From Rugalucina vietnamica (Eukaryota > Mollusca > Bivalvia > Lucinida > Lucinidae), in contig OZ024875.1 of the NCBI GenBank assembly GCA_964017185.1, forward strand, positions 24,995,456 to 25,059,455: a stretch of DNA of 64,000 bases, given 5' to 3'. Every line of letters starts with the position of its first letter. Within the stretch, counting starts at the first letter, position 1. Shown here piece after piece: positions 11,108 through 21,496 of this stretch. The position numbers and the translations under genes are program-made. Below the pieces are notes generated by a model. The model searched no databases. It had not been told where the DNA came from and saw only the letters and a program-made list of their open reading frames with translations.

Positions 11108-11839
11108 TCAAAATAATCTGCGACAAACGTTTTTTCTGTCCATGTATGAACCGTGCAACATACTGTAGCAATAGAAGTCCTCTTTCTGGACATTTATGTC
11201 ATTCATAATGTCTGCAATTACGTCATATCGGCCGAATAGCACGTCTAAGAAAGTATCGTTTGCGAGACCAGCTAAGCGTATATACAGCTCGATATCAAAT
11301 TGTCGCCAGAATCCTAGCCACATTTTGTGTCTAAGGTGAGCGTTTCCAGGACACCATAATAAACAGTGATCAACATACTCTGTAACAAAAGACCCACATG
11401 CCGAGCAGATAGTTTCCGGTTGATAACTGCTGTAAGTCAGAGCAATCATTTTCACAATTGATTTACAAGCTGGTAAGATATGAGGAAACTTTTGAGCCAG
11501 TTCCCAGAAATAACACCTTTTACCCTCAGACTGGGTACTTCGAAAGCGACTGAACAGGCGGGGTGTGTCATTGTCTGTCAAAACAATTGCTCTGTCCTCA
11601 AGCGTTTGAATTAATTGCCTTTTCCAAGAAAGCTTTGTCGGAAATATGCCATTATTAATATAATTGGAGATAACATGGCTGAGACTTAAGTCTTCAAGAA
11701 TCTGGATAACATCCACAATAAATCCAAACTTAAGTTGTTTGAAAAGGAATTGGGCAGTTAATCTCTGTAAAAATACCTGCTTCACAGCAAAATGTGTATC
11801 TAGTCTGCACAACTGACCAAGAAAGTTTCGATTTCGCAC
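11108..11839 (-). pseudogene. LINE A ORF2 C-terminal domain
   Basis: This is a 243-codon frame giving the region after the RT thumb. It ends in a zinc-finger-like cluster, CSACGS followed by DHCLLWCPG, the CCHC-type tail common to LINE ORF2 proteins. It is out of frame with the preceding fragment (12093-11800), with which it overlaps by about 40 bases, so a frameshift separates them. No start of its own is expected. Confidence 0.7.
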
Positions 11840-13045
11840 TGCAAATTAGTAGAACCAACAAGGCTAAGCGCGATACTATTTTTAGTACGTCTATCAATGT
11901 TCTGTAAAGTTTTCAAGCAGAGACGATGAGATCGTTCTAGTACTGTCTTTGAGGTTTCTGATAAGTTTGTCCAAAGCTCGCTGCCATACAGGGCCTTTGG
12001 CAAAATCACAGTTTCATAAATACGTTTCCAGGTCAGGGGGTGGAGGTCGTGTTCACTAAAACAGGTTGAAATTAGCCCAAAAACATTCTCCATATCAGCG
12101 AAGCGGCTTCAATGGCATTAACCCGCATATCCATTTTCTTGGTACATACGATCCCCAGATGTTTGTATTCATCAGTTTCTAACATTTGCTCAGAACCAAG
12201 CATCCAATGTCTATTTGAACGTTTATATTCCGCGTCAGTCTCATTAGCAACAAGAACGTTACATTTCAATGCATTATGTTCCAGTCGCCATAAATTGAAA
12301 TATCTCAAACATATATTGATTAAGCAAATTAATCCAAATATCGTCAGTGCTTGCAAAAGCATATCGTCAGCTACTGTAGGACAACATACGTTTATTCCAT
12401 ATATACAAAGACCTTTATCACACAGAGTCAACTCATTCAACAAGTCATCCACATAACATAAAAACATGTAAGGGGAGATAACCCCACCCTGACGCGTTCC
12501 TTTCGTAACCTGGAGGCTATTCGATTTATATCCCCTAAATAGCACATAACTCGACAAATTCGTATGTAGGCTCACAAGAACTTTCCATATATATAAGGCT
12601 ATACCTCTCTCGTATAGTTTGAGGAGCAGACCATCGTGTCACACCTTATCAAATGCTTTTTAGCATCCAAGAAGCATATATAAAGTTTGCTGCCGTTCTC
12701 CTTTGCGTAATTCACCGATTCTTGCAATAGAAACGAGGTCATTGTACAACCCATACCCTTCTGAAATCCTCCTTGGAGTGGATGGAAAGGTTTCTGCATG
12801 GATGATATCCTGTTTAATAATATACGCTCGAACAGTTTCAGAACGCATGACGTAAGCGTTATTGCCCTGTAGCTATCCGGGTCATCTTGACGCTTGTTAC
12901 CACCTTTATACAGAGTGATGATTATTCCAATTTTCATTTCTGTTGGTATATAAGAATTACGTAGCATAGCGTTATAGAGGTCCTTTAAAGTTTTTCTAAA
13001 GACTGTTCCACTATATGTGTTCATTGTCGACACAATCGTTACCAC
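11840..13045 (-). pseudogene. LINE A reverse transcriptase, frameshifted
   Basis: RT motifs appear in order but in several frames. LNRISSMQKPFHPLQGGFQKG comes first, then a FLDAKK block at about 12660 where the frame is lost within the first catalytic-Asp motif. The continuing frame carries a stop in place of the tryptophan usual after that motif. Next come GTRQGGVISPYMFLCYVDDL and VADDMLL (the YADD-box equivalent). The fragments 13045-12599, 12575-12072 and 12093-11800 are pieces of one original ORF2. In life this enzyme primes reverse transcription on nicked target DNA. Confidence 0.8.
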
Positions 13046-14582
13046 ATGCCTTGCCTTTGCTTAACTGGCTAATGGCGTCATTGAGCTCCTGTTCTGTTAC
13101 AAGTTCGATATCACTATCACTAACAGCCAAACGTTTAAGTTCACGAACTCGTTCTGTTACATACTGAAAATGCGCTGAATCGAATTTTTCAGCGTCCCCA
13201 TCAGATGAATATAATTCGCTAAAATAATGTCTCCATTGGTTACATAATTCTTGTGAGTCTCTGAAAATCTGCCCATGAAATTTGATTTCAGCACCAACAT
13301 TTGATGAGGATTTATTCCGACGCGCATTGACCAGCTTCCAGAAATAACGACTGTCAAGACCTGCCGCTTTATCAATTTCGTCGTTCAAAGTTTTCAAGTG
13401 ATTTTGAGCACAACGTCTATGATATTGTCTAAGTATGCGTTTAGCATCCTTATACTCCTTATATGAAATGAAAGAATTTCCTCGCGGTCTGTTTTCTGAA
13501 ATCCAAATGCTCCGTTTAGTTCGCATAAGATTATGTAAATCCTTAAGCGTTTGGTCCCAGTATGGTTTCAAGTGTTTATTAAAAGTTTTCATACCCGGTA
13601 AATGCTTATTAGAAGAAGATCTTATCATAGATACAACACTAGAATAAAGGGTGTTTATCTCATTTTCTTCACAAAACGTATGGCTATTTAAAGAGACATT
13701 TATGCATAATTGATCAAGGCAGTTGCGATATTGATCTAACATATCACGACTAACACCACGCCACTTGACCCGATGCCTAAGGGAAGCTTTTGAACCTATC
13801 TGCTCGACATGTGGCAATTCAAAACGCATTACAATTGGCCTGTGTGTTGAGACATTTAAAGCGTCATCATCAAGAACCTTACACATCGATACAAGGTCAG
13901 TCTTTTCAATCTGGATAAGTATATGATCAATCATTGAGGTATACTCGCCAGAATAAGAAACGAACGTAGACGTTGCACCGGTGCATAAAGGTAATGTATT
14001 GATAGCAACGAAAGTATTTCCAGTCAAAAATTGTTGGAGAAGATTACTTCGCATATCATGACCTTTCAAGAAAACACGTCCATTTCTGTGTGCATTGAAA
14101 TCACCCATAATAATGAGGGTACCTTTATCTGAGTACATACTACATAAATCCTGGAGTTTACACAGATATAACTCGAATTCATTAATCCGATGATTTGCTG
14201 ACGGAAAGTAGACTTGAATAACAAATATAAAATTGGATTCTGACAGTTGATATTGCACACCAATTATTCTATCGTCGTCAATATTGAGCATCGTTATATT
14301 CGAGTCTAAACAGCACTTCCAAAATAAGGCCACACCTCCTTTGCCAACTTTTCTTCTGCTAGGCTTTTCTAGGTCGAAATCAGCTACCGCTGCATGGTTA
14401 TACGACTTATGTACAGAATCGAGGAAATGAAGATCCTTTTGATAAAGCCAATGCTCGGAAACACCGCATATGTCGATATCTAATTGCTTTAAGGTGTTAC
14501 TAAGATATGAACCACTGGACATGATACCGGAAGCATTCCACGTCATGAATTTCATACAGCTAGAAGAGCCAGCAGAAGACAA
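13011..14582 (-). pseudogene. LINE A endonuclease and linker (EEP family)
   Basis: This is a 523-codon frame; the first ATG is around codon 10, just before the domain. All apurinic-endonuclease hallmarks are visible: KFMTWNASG (Asn), SEHWLY (Glu), MGDFNAH (Asp/Asn), SMIDHIL (Asp) and STHRPIV (His). The endonuclease domain itself looks intact and would nick target DNA to start insertion. The frame ends at 13011 in the linker before RT, in GKACGNDCVDNEHI, where a one-base shift moves the reading into the 13045-12599 frame. Confidence 0.8.
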
Positions 14583-14698
14583 GTTGTCAAAGGTGTGATG
14601 TGTAGAACCTATGATAAATGATATATTATATATATCATTATTATATATGATATATTATTATATAAACGGTGATATAACTGACTAAGTGTGTGTACATT

Positions 14699-16303
14699 TT
14701 AAACATATGGATCATATCCGTATCGTTCCATGGCACCGGTTTCATCATGACGGTCATCAAGGGGACCATTGTGATGCATATTTCGACTGTTATTCAAAAT
14801 TTTGTTTTGATAAGAGTTTTTAGTCATCCAAGGTCTGCACCTGATACCACGAGGCCAAAAGCCGGACTCCATAATTTCGAGATAATTATCCGTAGCTTCA
14901 ACGTTCAGTCTAATTACGACCCTGTCGTAGCGTTTACTATTCCATATATTAACCCAAGTCACAAGGAGACCTTTACTTTCAACATACTGAGTCAGTTCAT
15001 CCTGAGTTATTGTAGATTTAAAGCCGCCGACATAAAACCGTTTTGTTCGTTTCCGTACATGCTCAGACAACTCTACATGAGCAGCTAAAGTGGAATGATC
15101 CTTGTCTCTATCACCTAGGCGCTCACGTTGACTTTCATGTGCGCTGCCGGTCGTATTAACCAATGTTCCGTTCACTCGCGTTGGTATATAGTTCGCATTC
15201 GAACCGGAGGCAGCAGTATGTGCAGCAGTATGTGATGGTTTATTATTACTCAATGAGCCATGCTTTGCGGGATCAGTGGAAGCAAGCCGCTTCAAACGCA
15301 CAGAAATATCTTCATTACCATGAGAATCGTTCCGAACGGTGCCTGACGCCCAGGAGTCCTTCGCAGGCATCTTATAAACACAATCGGCATATTTTACTCC
15401 TTGAATAGCGCGAGCATGAGCATGTGACGGTCCTACTTGTTCATGCTCAGTTCCCAACATGCTGGCCGATGTCCTGTCGTTAGATTGATCCTCTTGGAAA
15501 GATTTCTTATGCGATGATTCACGCAAACCAGAATGACCGGAAGTGTCTGTTACATGTACAGGTGGCTGCATATTATAACTCGTACCACCATTTGCAGTCT
15601 TGGCCTGATTGGAAACCACAGAGTTAGGAACTTCTAGTTGTGCTTGTTCTGAAGACATAACGTCCTGTGGCATTACTGGCATCCGCGAAAACATATTCGA
15701 CTCATTAGATTTCAATAATGCTATATTTCTTTGCTTATCGACATGAATGGTGCTGTACGGCGCACTACCCACATGACCACTCCCATCCACAGTGTCTGGC
15801 TGTGTTAGGTCGATACAAGCCGCAGTCTTATCACTCTGTACACGTTTTTCAAGCAGATTTATCCGCCTCTCGATAAAGCTCAATTTTGCTACAGAGTCTT
15901 TAACTTGCCTGACGTCAATCGTTAGTACAGGTTCTTCCATAATCGTTTTCACATCAGCTTTAATTTGCTTTATTTCCCCTCTTATGTTTGCCACACCATT
16001 GGATTTCTCGTCACAAATACGATCAACTGACAAAGCGTTCGTTAATATTAAGGTTCTAAGTTCATTTAGCTCTGTTTCAACGTCAGAGTTAACACTAACG
16101 ATAGCCGCACGCACCGATTTTATTTCAGTCTGAAACTCTGTTTTCAGAAGAGTGTTCTCCTGCTTCAAAAGCACTATGTCAGCCATCATACCACTAACAG
16201 TTCGTTTTATGTTTTCCATGTTAGTAATGTCATGCGCTTGGAAAGAAGCATCACAGTCAGCTTGAGAGCTGGATTTCTTTAACGAGCGCGGCACTGATAC
16301 CAT
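14699..16303 (-). CDS. LINE A ORF1: coiled-coil, RRM-like RNA-binding protein
   Basis: About 534 codons from the ATG at 16303. The N-terminal part (roughly residues 25-150) is heptad-patterned and probably a trimeric or dimeric coiled coil (LLKQENTLLKTEF). The middle is polar, Ser/His/Asn-rich linker. The C-terminal ~85 residues (KRFYVGGFKSTITQDEL and then VTWVNIWNSKRYDRVVIRL) resemble an RRM fold of the kind used by LINE ORF1 proteins to coat their RNA. The frame is uninterrupted, unlike ORF2. The stop lies about 115 bases before the ORF2 frame, a stretch rich in TATAT. Confidence 0.65.
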   Translation of the reverse strand: MVSVPRSLKKSSSQADCDASFQAHDITNMENIKRTVSGMMADIVLLKQENTLLKTEFQTEIKSVRAAIVSVNSDVETELNELRTLILTNALSVDRICDEKSNGVANIRGEIKQIKADVKTIMEEPVLTIDVRQVKDSVAKLSFIERRINLLEKRVQSDKTAACIDLTQPDTVDGSGHVGSAPYSTIHVDKQRNIALLKSNESNMFSRMPVMPQDVMSSEQAQLEVPNSVVSNQAKTANGGTSYNMQPPVHVTDTSGHSGLRESSHKKSFQEDQSNDRTSASMLGTEHEQVGPSHAHARAIQGVKYADCVYKMPAKDSWASGTVRNDSHGNEDISVRLKRLASTDPAKHGSLSNNKPSHTAAHTAASGSNANYIPTRVNGTLVNTTGSAHESQRERLGDRDKDHSTLAAHVELSEHVRKRTKRFYVGGFKSTITQDELTQYVESKGLLVTWVNIWNSKRYDRVVIRLNVEATDNYLEIMESGFWPRGIRCRPWMTKNSYQNKILNNSRNMHHNGPLDDRHDETGAMERYGYDPYV

Positions 16304-16860
16304 TTCCGTATGTCTTCCCAATCTCCACCATCAAGTACGGTTGACAGGAAGTACGCATCATGGGCTAGCTTGTACTCAATACTATCCCCATTACGAGTCT
16401 TGATCCTCCTCTTAAGCGAGGCGCGCGAGTCATATGGACAATCATCGGAATTCTGTATACAACTGAATAACTCAGTACGAGCATTTTCCAGGTGATCCCT
16501 GTCGGACGATGACGATTTCAGTATCTCGGAAATGAATAGCTCCTTCGGGAGGGATCTCACAAGAGCTAATAAGTTTTCCGTACCAAGGGGGTCATGGTTA
16601 TCATCAACACGCTGTGCCCCTTGAAACACCGAAGTCTGGGTACCCGAACAATCTAATCCGTTATATAAACGTTCAACGTTATCTTCCGTAACTTTAACGG
16701 AATCGTAGTTTGTTACATTAACGTATGGACTGTCAATATGTCCCAAAAATTCATCACGGGCCACTTCTTTAACATGGGTATTTTCATCATCGTAATCATC
16801 ATTAGCGAGCACCACTGGTTCGCGATCTCCGGAGATCCCGGACTCACTGCCATTGTAAGT
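16279..16860 (-). CDS. LINE A N-terminal acidic ORF, no ATG
   Basis: This frame is open from about 16860 to 16279 (the clearly coding-like part starts at 16815). It is rich in Asp/Glu at its start (NDDYDDENTH) and ends GDWEDIRKWYQCRAR. It overlaps the start of ORF1 by about 25-40 bases in another frame. No ATG precedes it in frame. It may be the original N-terminus of ORF1 split off by a one-base shift near 16300, or a separate small ORF. No domain recognised. Confidence 0.45.
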   Translation of the reverse strand, partial: TYNGSESGISGDREPVVLANDDYDDENTHVKEVARDEFLGHIDSPYVNVTNYDSVKVTEDNVERLYNGLDCSGTQTSVFQGAQRVDDNHDPLGTENLLALVRSLPKELFISEILKSSSSDRDHLENARTELFSCIQNSDDCPYDSRASLKRRIKTRNGDSIEYKLAHDAYFLSTVLDGGDWEDIRKWYQCRAR

Positions 16861-16992
16861 TTTGTCTAGTATAGTTTATCACGTTTCCAACCATGTGCCG
16901 GTAACCAGTTCATCTGTTGCGCGCCAATCATGCGTGACGAGTTAAGCGACATCACAGGTATACGTATTGTCCAAGTCAAGTCAAGTCAAGTA

Positions 16993-17466
16993 AAATTTAT
17001 TTTACGTCGGTTTTCAATATAACATGTTAACACAAGCTCCTAGGAGCTTTTCCTACCGACTAACAAATGTAATATATCACAGGCTATAAACATACATATA
17101 TATAAGATAATGCAATAAAATGTAATAATTATTTACAACATCTATGGGAGACCAGTTTAATAAATATTGCACTTTTATAGCCATCCTCTAGCCAGGCCCT
17201 GGTTTGACGTACGAGATTACTCGTACATCAAGCCCGAGCATGGACTCGAGGATGGAGTATATAAACCTCTGAAATGCACCTTGGGCCAAATGGCGAAAAC
17301 GAAAGGCGAAAGCGAATGTATGTCCCAAGTTACATTAAAGAGATTCTTGTATATGACTTAGTTTGCTTTTAAGCCTAAAAACACCTTACCAGCAGGTGAT
17401 AGATGACTAGGCGATAAAAGGGGAGTCCCAGTACCAAGAGAACAGGTTTAAAATTGAAATAAAATT
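16993..17466 (-). other. LINE B 3' untranslated region
   Basis: Non-coding sequence between the RT stop at 17467 and the (ACTTG)n tail. The short + strand frame at 17167-17361 has no domain support. A small hairpin, AGCTCCTAGGAGCT, lies at about 17035-17048. Confidence 0.6.
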
Positions 17467-19374
17467 CTACTTACATGGAGAGCATTTACATGAAGCACCA
17501 TTCCAGGTCTTGATAAACTGCTTAAAATGGTTAAAAGATGTAATTTTCCTGGCTTCTTCTGGCAAAGAATTCCACAATTTAGCTGCCTGGTATCTAAAAC
17601 TGTTTGTACCATACCTTGTGCTCTTGGTTCTGGGAATTTCTAACAGATTTGTATACCTGAAATTGTAAGAAGAGTCTTTAAAACATACAAATTCTTGTAA
17701 ATAAGTGGGAGATAAACCATATGCAACCTTAAAGGTTTCAATGGCAAGAGTTCTGAGCCTTGAAAGATGAAGTGTAGTACTTCCTGCTTTGAGAATTAAA
17801 TCTTCATAACTTGAATTAAAATCTTGGAATACAAATTTTAGGGCTCTAAAATTAATTTTTTCAAGTTTGTCTGTGTTGGATTTTGAACAAAAATGCCAAA
17901 TAAGAGGACAAAAATTAAAAATTGACATTAAAAAGGCATGGTAAACAGCCTTTCTAGATTCAAAATTTAAAAATTGACCAATTCTTTTGAAGACATTTAT
18001 TTGTTGGGATGCTTTCCTGCACATTGCAGAAATGTGAACATCAAATTTGAGTTGAGAGTCAATCTCTACTCCGAGAAGCTTGACTGTCTCCTCGCACTCG
18101 ACCTCCGCCTCACCAATCTTAAAAACTGGTTTCAGTGCAGATGTTTTTTCGCCAACAGCCAAGGCCTGGAACTTGTCCGGATTTGCCTTCATCTGGTTTC
18201 GAAAAAACCACTCAATCAAGATCTTACTTTCCCTAACAAGAATTTCTACAAGTGTGGCGAAGTCCGAGTGCGAGAATGACAAGGTATTATCGTTTGCGTA
18301 ATTAAACAATTTTGCTTTGTCAATGAAATAAAATATGTCATTTAAAAATATATTGAAAATCAGGGGTCCCAGAATTGAGCCTTGGGGCACACCCTTAATA
18401 ATGTTTAAAAAGGAGCTACATTTTTCTGAGATTTTAACACATTGCTTTCTGTCAGACAAGTAGCTTTCAGTCAGCATTACTGCATCTTTAGACAGACCAT
18501 AAGCAACTAATTTAGCCTTAATCAGGTTTGGAGGTAAACAGTCGAAGGCCTTAGACAGGTCCATGAGTATGGCTGCGACATACTCATTCCTGTCCAAGGC
18601 CTTACGCCATTCCTCTGTTATGGCAAGAAGATCTGATTGGAAGCTAAAACCCTTTCTGAACGCTGAAAGATAAGGGTTGAAGATGGTTTCAAAGTAATTG
18701 CTAAGTTGTTCTTCCATTGCACGTTCAAATAACTTGGAGGTGATGGGTAAGATACTCACTGGTCTCCAATTTTGGACATCAAAGGGATCTTTTTTCTTAT
18801 AGATAGGAGATACCCTTGCATACTTAAGGGCATCAGGGAATTTTTTGTCACTAATCATTCTATTTATCAAAGATGTGGTAGGTCCTATAATGACCTTTTC
18901 TGATAAATGCAAGATTTTTGATGATATGGTGTCCAGTCCAGTTGCCTTTCGCCGGCCAATCCTCCCCAAGTAACGTGAGACCTTAGCTTCATCCACAGGC
19001 TTAAATTTAAACTCTGTTTCAACGGATGGATGGTTTGCCCGGATCGCACGGATACTTGGGTGGTCCTCCGGGGAAAGGCAATCTGCACCGTCACCAATAT
19101 CCTTAGCCACGTTTACAAAAAATGTATTAAATTTTTCACAAATTTCACTAGTGTCAGTGATTAAAGTACCATTTTCTGAAATAGCAATATTTTCCCCATT
19201 TTGGGAGCCTTTATTGGTTAAGAAAGGGCGGATAGTGGGCCAAAAGTCACTGGACTTAGTTCCACCACCACACCTCTCTGCAAAGTAGAGTTTGATTGAT
19301 TGCCTTTTCAACTTAGTTACTAAATTTCTTTGTTTTGTAAATTTTGACCAGTTTCTGTCATTTTTGTTATTCAA
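17467..19374 (-). CDS. LINE B reverse transcriptase (active-site variant YAND)
   Basis: A 635-codon open frame. RT motifs in order: WRPVSILPITSKLFE, NPYLSAFRKGFS, the first catalytic Asp in AAILMDLSKAFDCLP, KGVPQGSILGPLIFNIFLND, then LFNYANDNTLSF. The last should be YADD but the first Asp is Asn (GCA AAC GAT near 18290), which should abolish polymerase activity. Downstream are GVEIDSQLKF, RRKAVYHAF-type and AKLWNSLPEEARKI blocks, the usual CR1-like C-terminus; there is no zinc finger. The N-terminal part joins the endonuclease linker through a frameshift in an A-run near 19395. Confidence 0.85.
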   Translation of the reverse strand: MNNKNDRNWSKFTKQRNLVTKLKRQSIKLYFAERCGGGTKSSDFWPTIRPFLTNKGSQNGENIAISENGTLITDTSEICEKFNTFFVNVAKDIGDGADCLSPEDHPSIRAIRANHPSVETEFKFKPVDEAKVSRYLGRIGRRKATGLDTISSKILHLSEKVIIGPTTSLINRMISDKKFPDALKYARVSPIYKKKDPFDVQNWRPVSILPITSKLFERAMEEQLSNYFETIFNPYLSAFRKGFSFQSDLLAITEEWRKALDRNEYVAAILMDLSKAFDCLPPNLIKAKLVAYGLSKDAVMLTESYLSDRKQCVKISEKCSSFLNIIKGVPQGSILGPLIFNIFLNDIFYFIDKAKLFNYANDNTLSFSHSDFATLVEILVRESKILIEWFFRNQMKANPDKFQALAVGEKTSALKPVFKIGEAEVECEETVKLLGVEIDSQLKFDVHISAMCRKASQQINVFKRIGQFLNFESRKAVYHAFLMSIFNFCPLIWHFCSKSNTDKLEKINFRALKFVFQDFNSSYEDLILKAGSTTLHLSRLRTLAIETFKVAYGLSPTYLQEFVCFKDSSYNFRYTNLLEIPRTKSTRYGTNSFRYQAAKLWNSLPEEARKITSFNHFKQFIKTWNGASCKCSPCK

Positions 19375-20276
19375 ATACTTCCTTCTGAGGGCTTTTTTTT
19401 ATATAATTTATGGCCTTGCGCAACTCAGAATTCATGAAAGGGGCACTATGTTTCCTACGTTTTTTCAGCTTGAGTGGGATGTGCCCATCAATGACCCCAC
19501 GGTATAAACTGTCATGCGCCCAATAGACATCATTTATGTCATCAAACACCTGGGGCACATGCCAGGGAACCCGCTGGAGATCCTGCAAGAACACATCCCC
19601 ATCAAAGCCTTGAAAACTTCTATATTCAAATTGTGAATTTTTGAATGGCAGAAAGTTTCCTTTAAGAACTGTGAAAATCATGTTGTGCCAGTCACTCAAA
19701 CCGGTGTCACATTGACCGGTTTTCATAAAGTTTTGATTTTTGTTTGTAAGGATTACATCCACCAGAGAGGGTTTTGCATCCTTTACATTGTTGGGTCCTT
19801 TACAAGATTTTTAAGTCAAAAATGTCACTGATATCTTGTAGGGGTTTGCCTTTGGTAGAGTCAAGTAAGTCTAGGTTGAGGTCACCCATCAGGATGACAT
19901 TTTGATAGTTCCTATAAATTTGGTCCATAGTGGCCTGAAAATCAGTAGAGAAAATATCAGTTTTTAGCGATGGGGGCTTGTAAGCGCCCATAAGTAGCCA
20001 TTTAGTCTTGCCGACACACATTTCGACACTGATACATTCTATGTCTTTAAATTCCAGATCAGATCTCTGCCTGGAAGTAATGTCATTGTTTATGTACAGA
20101 ATCAACCCACCTCCATTTGAGTTTCTATCTTTCCTGTACATTGAATACCCTTCAACTTTAAACTGAGCGTCAGGGAATGAGCTATCCAGTTTGGATTCAC
20201 CAATAATCAACATACTTTTCATATAGAATCTCCTGTAAAACAATGTATTTGTTTCTGAAACTGTTAATGTTGACAT
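19367..20276 (-). pseudogene. LINE B endonuclease, frameshifted
   Basis: Two fragments, 20276-19800 and 19762-19367. The first has a SESKL-like motif (IIGESKLDSSFPD), GGGLILYINNDI and MGDLNLDLLD. The second begins DVILTNKNQNF and has DTGLSDWHNMI, the Asp/His end of the EEP fold. The junction at about 19790-19800 needs two shifts. Together they cover most of an apurinic-type endonuclease; the very start lies in the preceding frame (HVNINSFRNK). Confidence 0.75.
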
Positions 20277-20910
20277 GTGAAAAAATCAGGTTTTTGCGAT
20301 GTTTACTTCGCAAGTCACGCAGCTCCCGGAAGTTCTTACTTTCACTTTCGTCTTCCTGGATGCTGATTGCAGAAACCGAAGCCGAATCAGCTTTGGTGCT
20401 GATGCTCCAGTTGCTACTTCTACTGGAAGTTTCAAAGTATGAGTCTGAAAACGATGGTAAGATACATTTTTGACAGTACCAATCAACAGTCTCGTTTTCT
20501 GAGAGGTCAATATATATATCGTATGGCATTTTTAAACATTTTATATGATGCCAGAGGTCACAGCCGTCACAGAGAATACCATGCTGTTTCTTTCGAACAG
20601 GTTTTTCACAAAGTCCGCACGGATATTTATAATTTGGTCCGGGGTTTAGGGAAATGTCACCACAGGATAACAATATGAATAAAAGAGAGAATGTCTTCTC
20701 TGTTTGTTTACATCTGTGGGGTGATTTTCCTTTGTTTAGTCCTTTGTTTACATTGGGCGGGAAAGTGTCTAGGCCCACAAGCTTCACAATACCAAACTGA
20801 AATTTGCTAATTCCTTCATAGTTTGGCCAATATTTTGACACAACAAATTCTGATACATCCATAAGATCATTTTCATTTAAAATCACTGTGTCTTTTGTGT
20901 CCGTTAACAC
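20197..20910 (-). CDS. LINE B N-terminal protein: 2A-like motif and PHD finger
   Basis: 237 codons from an ATG. Residues 81-92 read LSCGDISLNPGP, fitting the 2A ribosome-skipping consensus (D-V/I-E-x-N-P-G-P) except Ser for Glu. Directly after it, residues 98-149 form a PHD-type zinc finger with C98-C101, C114-C117, H122-C125 and C146-C149. The frame continues into the start of the endonuclease (FSHVNINSFRNKY), so 2A, PHD and endonuclease were once a single polyprotein. 2A-like sequences at this position are known in several invertebrate APE-type LINEs. A frameshift near 20205 ends the frame. Confidence 0.75.
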   Translation of the reverse strand: MLTDTKDTVILNENDLMDVSEFVVSKYWPNYEGISKFQFGIVKLVGLDTFPPNVNKGLNKGKSPHRCKQTEKTFSLLFILLSCGDISLNPGPNYKYPCGLCEKPVRKKQHGILCDGCDLWHHIKCLKMPYDIYIDLSENETVDWYCQKCILPSFSDSYFETSSRSSNWSISTKADSASVSAISIQEDESESKNFRELRDLRSKHRKNLIFSHVNINSFRNKYIVLQEILYEKYVDYW

Positions 20911-20940
20911 TAATATAATAGCATAAATAACATCAGGCCT

Positions 20941-21289
20941 TCAGGGCAAGTTAATATGTCGACTATATATAGTGAGTTCTTTTGTTAGGAAGAGAAGACA
21001 AAGAGAATCTTCAAAGTCAAAAAGTACAAAATCTTATCTGCCCAGATTCCGAATATAGGTAGATTAATCCAAAATTATCATACACACTTCATAGTTTTAT
21101 AATCACAGAACTGAAACATATTTAAATATCCAAAATAATGACCGCGACATAAACACCGACATTATCGAGATCACGTGACGGTAATCTTTAATATTTTCAC
21201 TGTGTGCATGTGCATGATTTTAGTAATGTAATTTTTATTATTTAAGAATCTTTTTGTTTGTTTCCTAATATATTTCACCTGTATTTGTT
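20941..21289. other. 5' flank of LINE B
   Basis: No gene seen. The sequence may include LINE B 5' UTR; its exact 5' end is not defined. Confidence 0.4.
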
Positions 21290-21496
21290 AATGTTTACTT
21301 ATGTCTACATTTGCTATGTAGTGTTATTGTTTTAAGAGGGCCTCAGGGAAGATTGGTCATACCAACTGAGTCACCCTCTTAAAATAAAGTACTTACTTAT
21401 TTACTTTACTTTACCTACCTACCTACCTACTTACCTACCTTACCTACCCACCTACCTACCTACCTACCTACCTTTCTACCTTACTTACTTACTTAC
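21290..21496 (+). repeat. LINE 3' end with (ACCT)n tail
   Basis: The stretch AGAGGGCCTCAGGGAAGATT followed by ACCAACTGAGTCACCCTC and TAAAATAAAGTACTTACTT looks like a LINE 3' UTR with AATAAA and a short-repeat tail. It passes into a long (ACCT)n/(ACTT)n microsatellite at about 21391-21496. No coding part is attached. Confidence 0.55.

Larger units (their letters stand above)
11090..16965 (-). mobile_element. LINE A: full-length but decayed non-LTR retrotransposon
   Basis: Minus-strand order is an acidic N-terminal frame (16815-16279), a coiled-coil and RRM-like ORF1 (16303-14699), an apurinic-type endonuclease (14582-13011), reverse transcriptase (13045-11840) and a zinc-finger tail (11839-11108). 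That is the plan of APE-type LINEs. At least three frameshifts and one stop interrupt ORF2, so this copy cannot move by itself. The 5' end is placed approximately before the (CAAGT)n block at about 16973, which belongs to the 3' end of LINE B. Confidence 0.8.
16973..20940 (-). mobile_element. LINE B: CR1-like retrotransposon with 2A-like motif and PHD finger
   Basis: Minus-strand order is a 2A-like motif and PHD finger (20910-20197), endonuclease (20276-19367, broken), reverse transcriptase (19374-17467) and a 3' UTR ending in (ACTTG)n at about 16973-16992. A short repeated tail is usual for CR1-type LINEs, which lack poly(A). The reading frame breaks near 20205, 19790 (twice) and in an A-run near 19391-19398. 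RT is one long open frame, so this copy is younger than LINE A but still defective. Confidence 0.85.
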
